Below are positions 15,229-15,504 of a stretch of DNA of 15,504 bases, one piece after another; position 1 is the first letter of the stretch, and each line of letters opens with the position of its first letter. A model generated the notes under the pieces. That model was not told the DNA's origin and searched no databases. It saw nothing but the letters and a program-made list of their open reading frames with translations. The position numbers were made by a program, and so were the translations under genes. The DNA is from an uncultured Mycoplasmatota bacterium. GTDB lineage: Bacteria; Bacillota_I; Bacilli_A; RF39; UBA660. The DNA is taken from the NCBI GenBank assembly GCA_946491675.1, contig CAMLYN010000015.1:1-15504 (forward strand), given 5' to 3'.

Positions 15229-15249
15229 AAATGTCAATTTATGACATTT
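15229..15249. promoter_or_regulatory. Inverted repeat between DUF2207 and the carboxypeptidase gene
   Basis: AAATGTCA (15229-15236) and TGACATTT (15242-15249) are exact inverted copies around ATTTA, followed by more T's. It sits 39 bases upstream of the rightward carboxypeptidase start and about 60 bases upstream of the DUF2207 -10. Because both flanking genes start here, it is better placed as an operator than as a terminator. The bound protein is unknown. Confidence 0.4.
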
Positions 15250-15287
15250 TTTTAAATTTGTAACATATTTTTAAATAGGTGAGTAAT

Positions 15288-15504
15288 GTGAGAAAAATAT
15301 TTGGTATTTTAATGATTTTATTAGTTTTATTTCCTTTTTGTGTAGAGGCTTCTGATTTAGCGCCTAATGCAAGTAGTGTTATTGTACTAGAACCGACTAC
15401 TGGAGAAATTATTTATGAACGAAATTCTCATGAAAGAAGACATCCAGCCAGTATGACTAAAATAATGACGATGTTATTAGTTATGGAAGCTATTGAAAAA
15501 GGTG
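15288..15504 (+). CDS. Secreted D-Ala-D-Ala carboxypeptidase, DacA/PBP5 type (N-terminal part)
   Basis: The first 72 codons of a serine-type D,D-carboxypeptidase (peptidase S11, low-molecular-mass penicillin-binding protein); the gene runs off the window. Residues 1-21 (MRKIFGILMILLVLFPFCVEA) form a signal peptide with positive charge, hydrophobic core and an A-x-A-like end (VEA). The mature start SSVIVLEPTTGEIIYERNSHERRHPASMTKIMT contains the active-site SxxK as Ser-Met-Thr-Lys in PASMTKIMT (about 55-58). GTG 15288 is the start: AGGTGAG (15277-15283) precedes it, and the only nearby ATG (15286) runs straight into TGA. It would trim pentapeptides in the wall, complementing the zinc VanY-type enzyme at the other end of the window. 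Confidence 0.9.
   Translation, partial: MRKIFGILMILLVLFPFCVEASDLAPNASSVIVLEPTTGEIIYERNSHERRHPASMTKIMTMLLVMEAIEKG

Noticed and set aside
1..15504. Mollicute-like use of TGA for tryptophan
   Set aside because: All genes are full length under the standard code with tryptophan as TGG, and TGA appears as the stop of the XRE-ABC gene.
1..15504. CRISPR array, tRNA or rRNA genes
   Set aside because: No regularly spaced repeats, cloverleaf with conserved tRNA blocks or rRNA signatures were seen on either strand.

Overview
The window is very AT-rich DNA with short intergenic gaps, purine-rich Shine-Dalgarno sites and extended -10 promoters. Genes use the standard code: tryptophan is always TGG and no gene is interrupted by TGA. 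Two D-Ala-D-Ala carboxypeptidase-type genes show that the cell makes peptidoglycan. The best fit is a low-GC Bacillota, perhaps an uncultured gut Bacilli/Erysipelotrichia-like lineage. The taxonomy is inference; no RNA marker gene is present.

Layout. A gene tail (1-49) ends at a bidirectional hairpin. A leftward membrane-anchored VanY-type carboxypeptidase follows (86-1003). The 634-base divergent gap after it contains a 367-bp non-coding element (1076-1442) with 18-bp terminal inverted repeats and a 9-bp target duplication. This is a MITE-like insertion. Rightward genes then run: a Nudix hydrolase (1644), an acyl-CoA-synthetase-like adenylate-forming enzyme (2296), a seven-TM hybrid histidine kinase with two receivers and an Hpt domain (4157), an ABC transporter pair whose ATPase carries its own XRE DNA-binding domain (6882-9460), and a three-gene operon (9565-12899).

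The three-gene operon is the most interesting part. It encodes a glutathionylspermidine-synthetase-like ATP-grasp ligase, an unrecognised 214-residue protein and a homospermidine-synthase-like dehydrogenase. The genes overlap or nearly touch, share one promoter and end at a strong bidirectional terminator. The ligase and the dehydrogenase both belong to families that act on polyamines, so I infer a small pathway that makes and conjugates a polyamine-like compound. I do not recognise it as a described system.

Convergent with the operon is a leftward DUF2207 membrane protein with a polyglycine tail (12941-15130). Divergent from that is the start of a secreted DacA/PBP5-type carboxypeptidase (15288 to the window edge). 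Six of seven recognisable promoters share the motif TRTGnTATAAT (TAGAAT or TATGAT in two). Several translation starts were moved downstream of the longest reading frame because promoter or RBS positions demand it.
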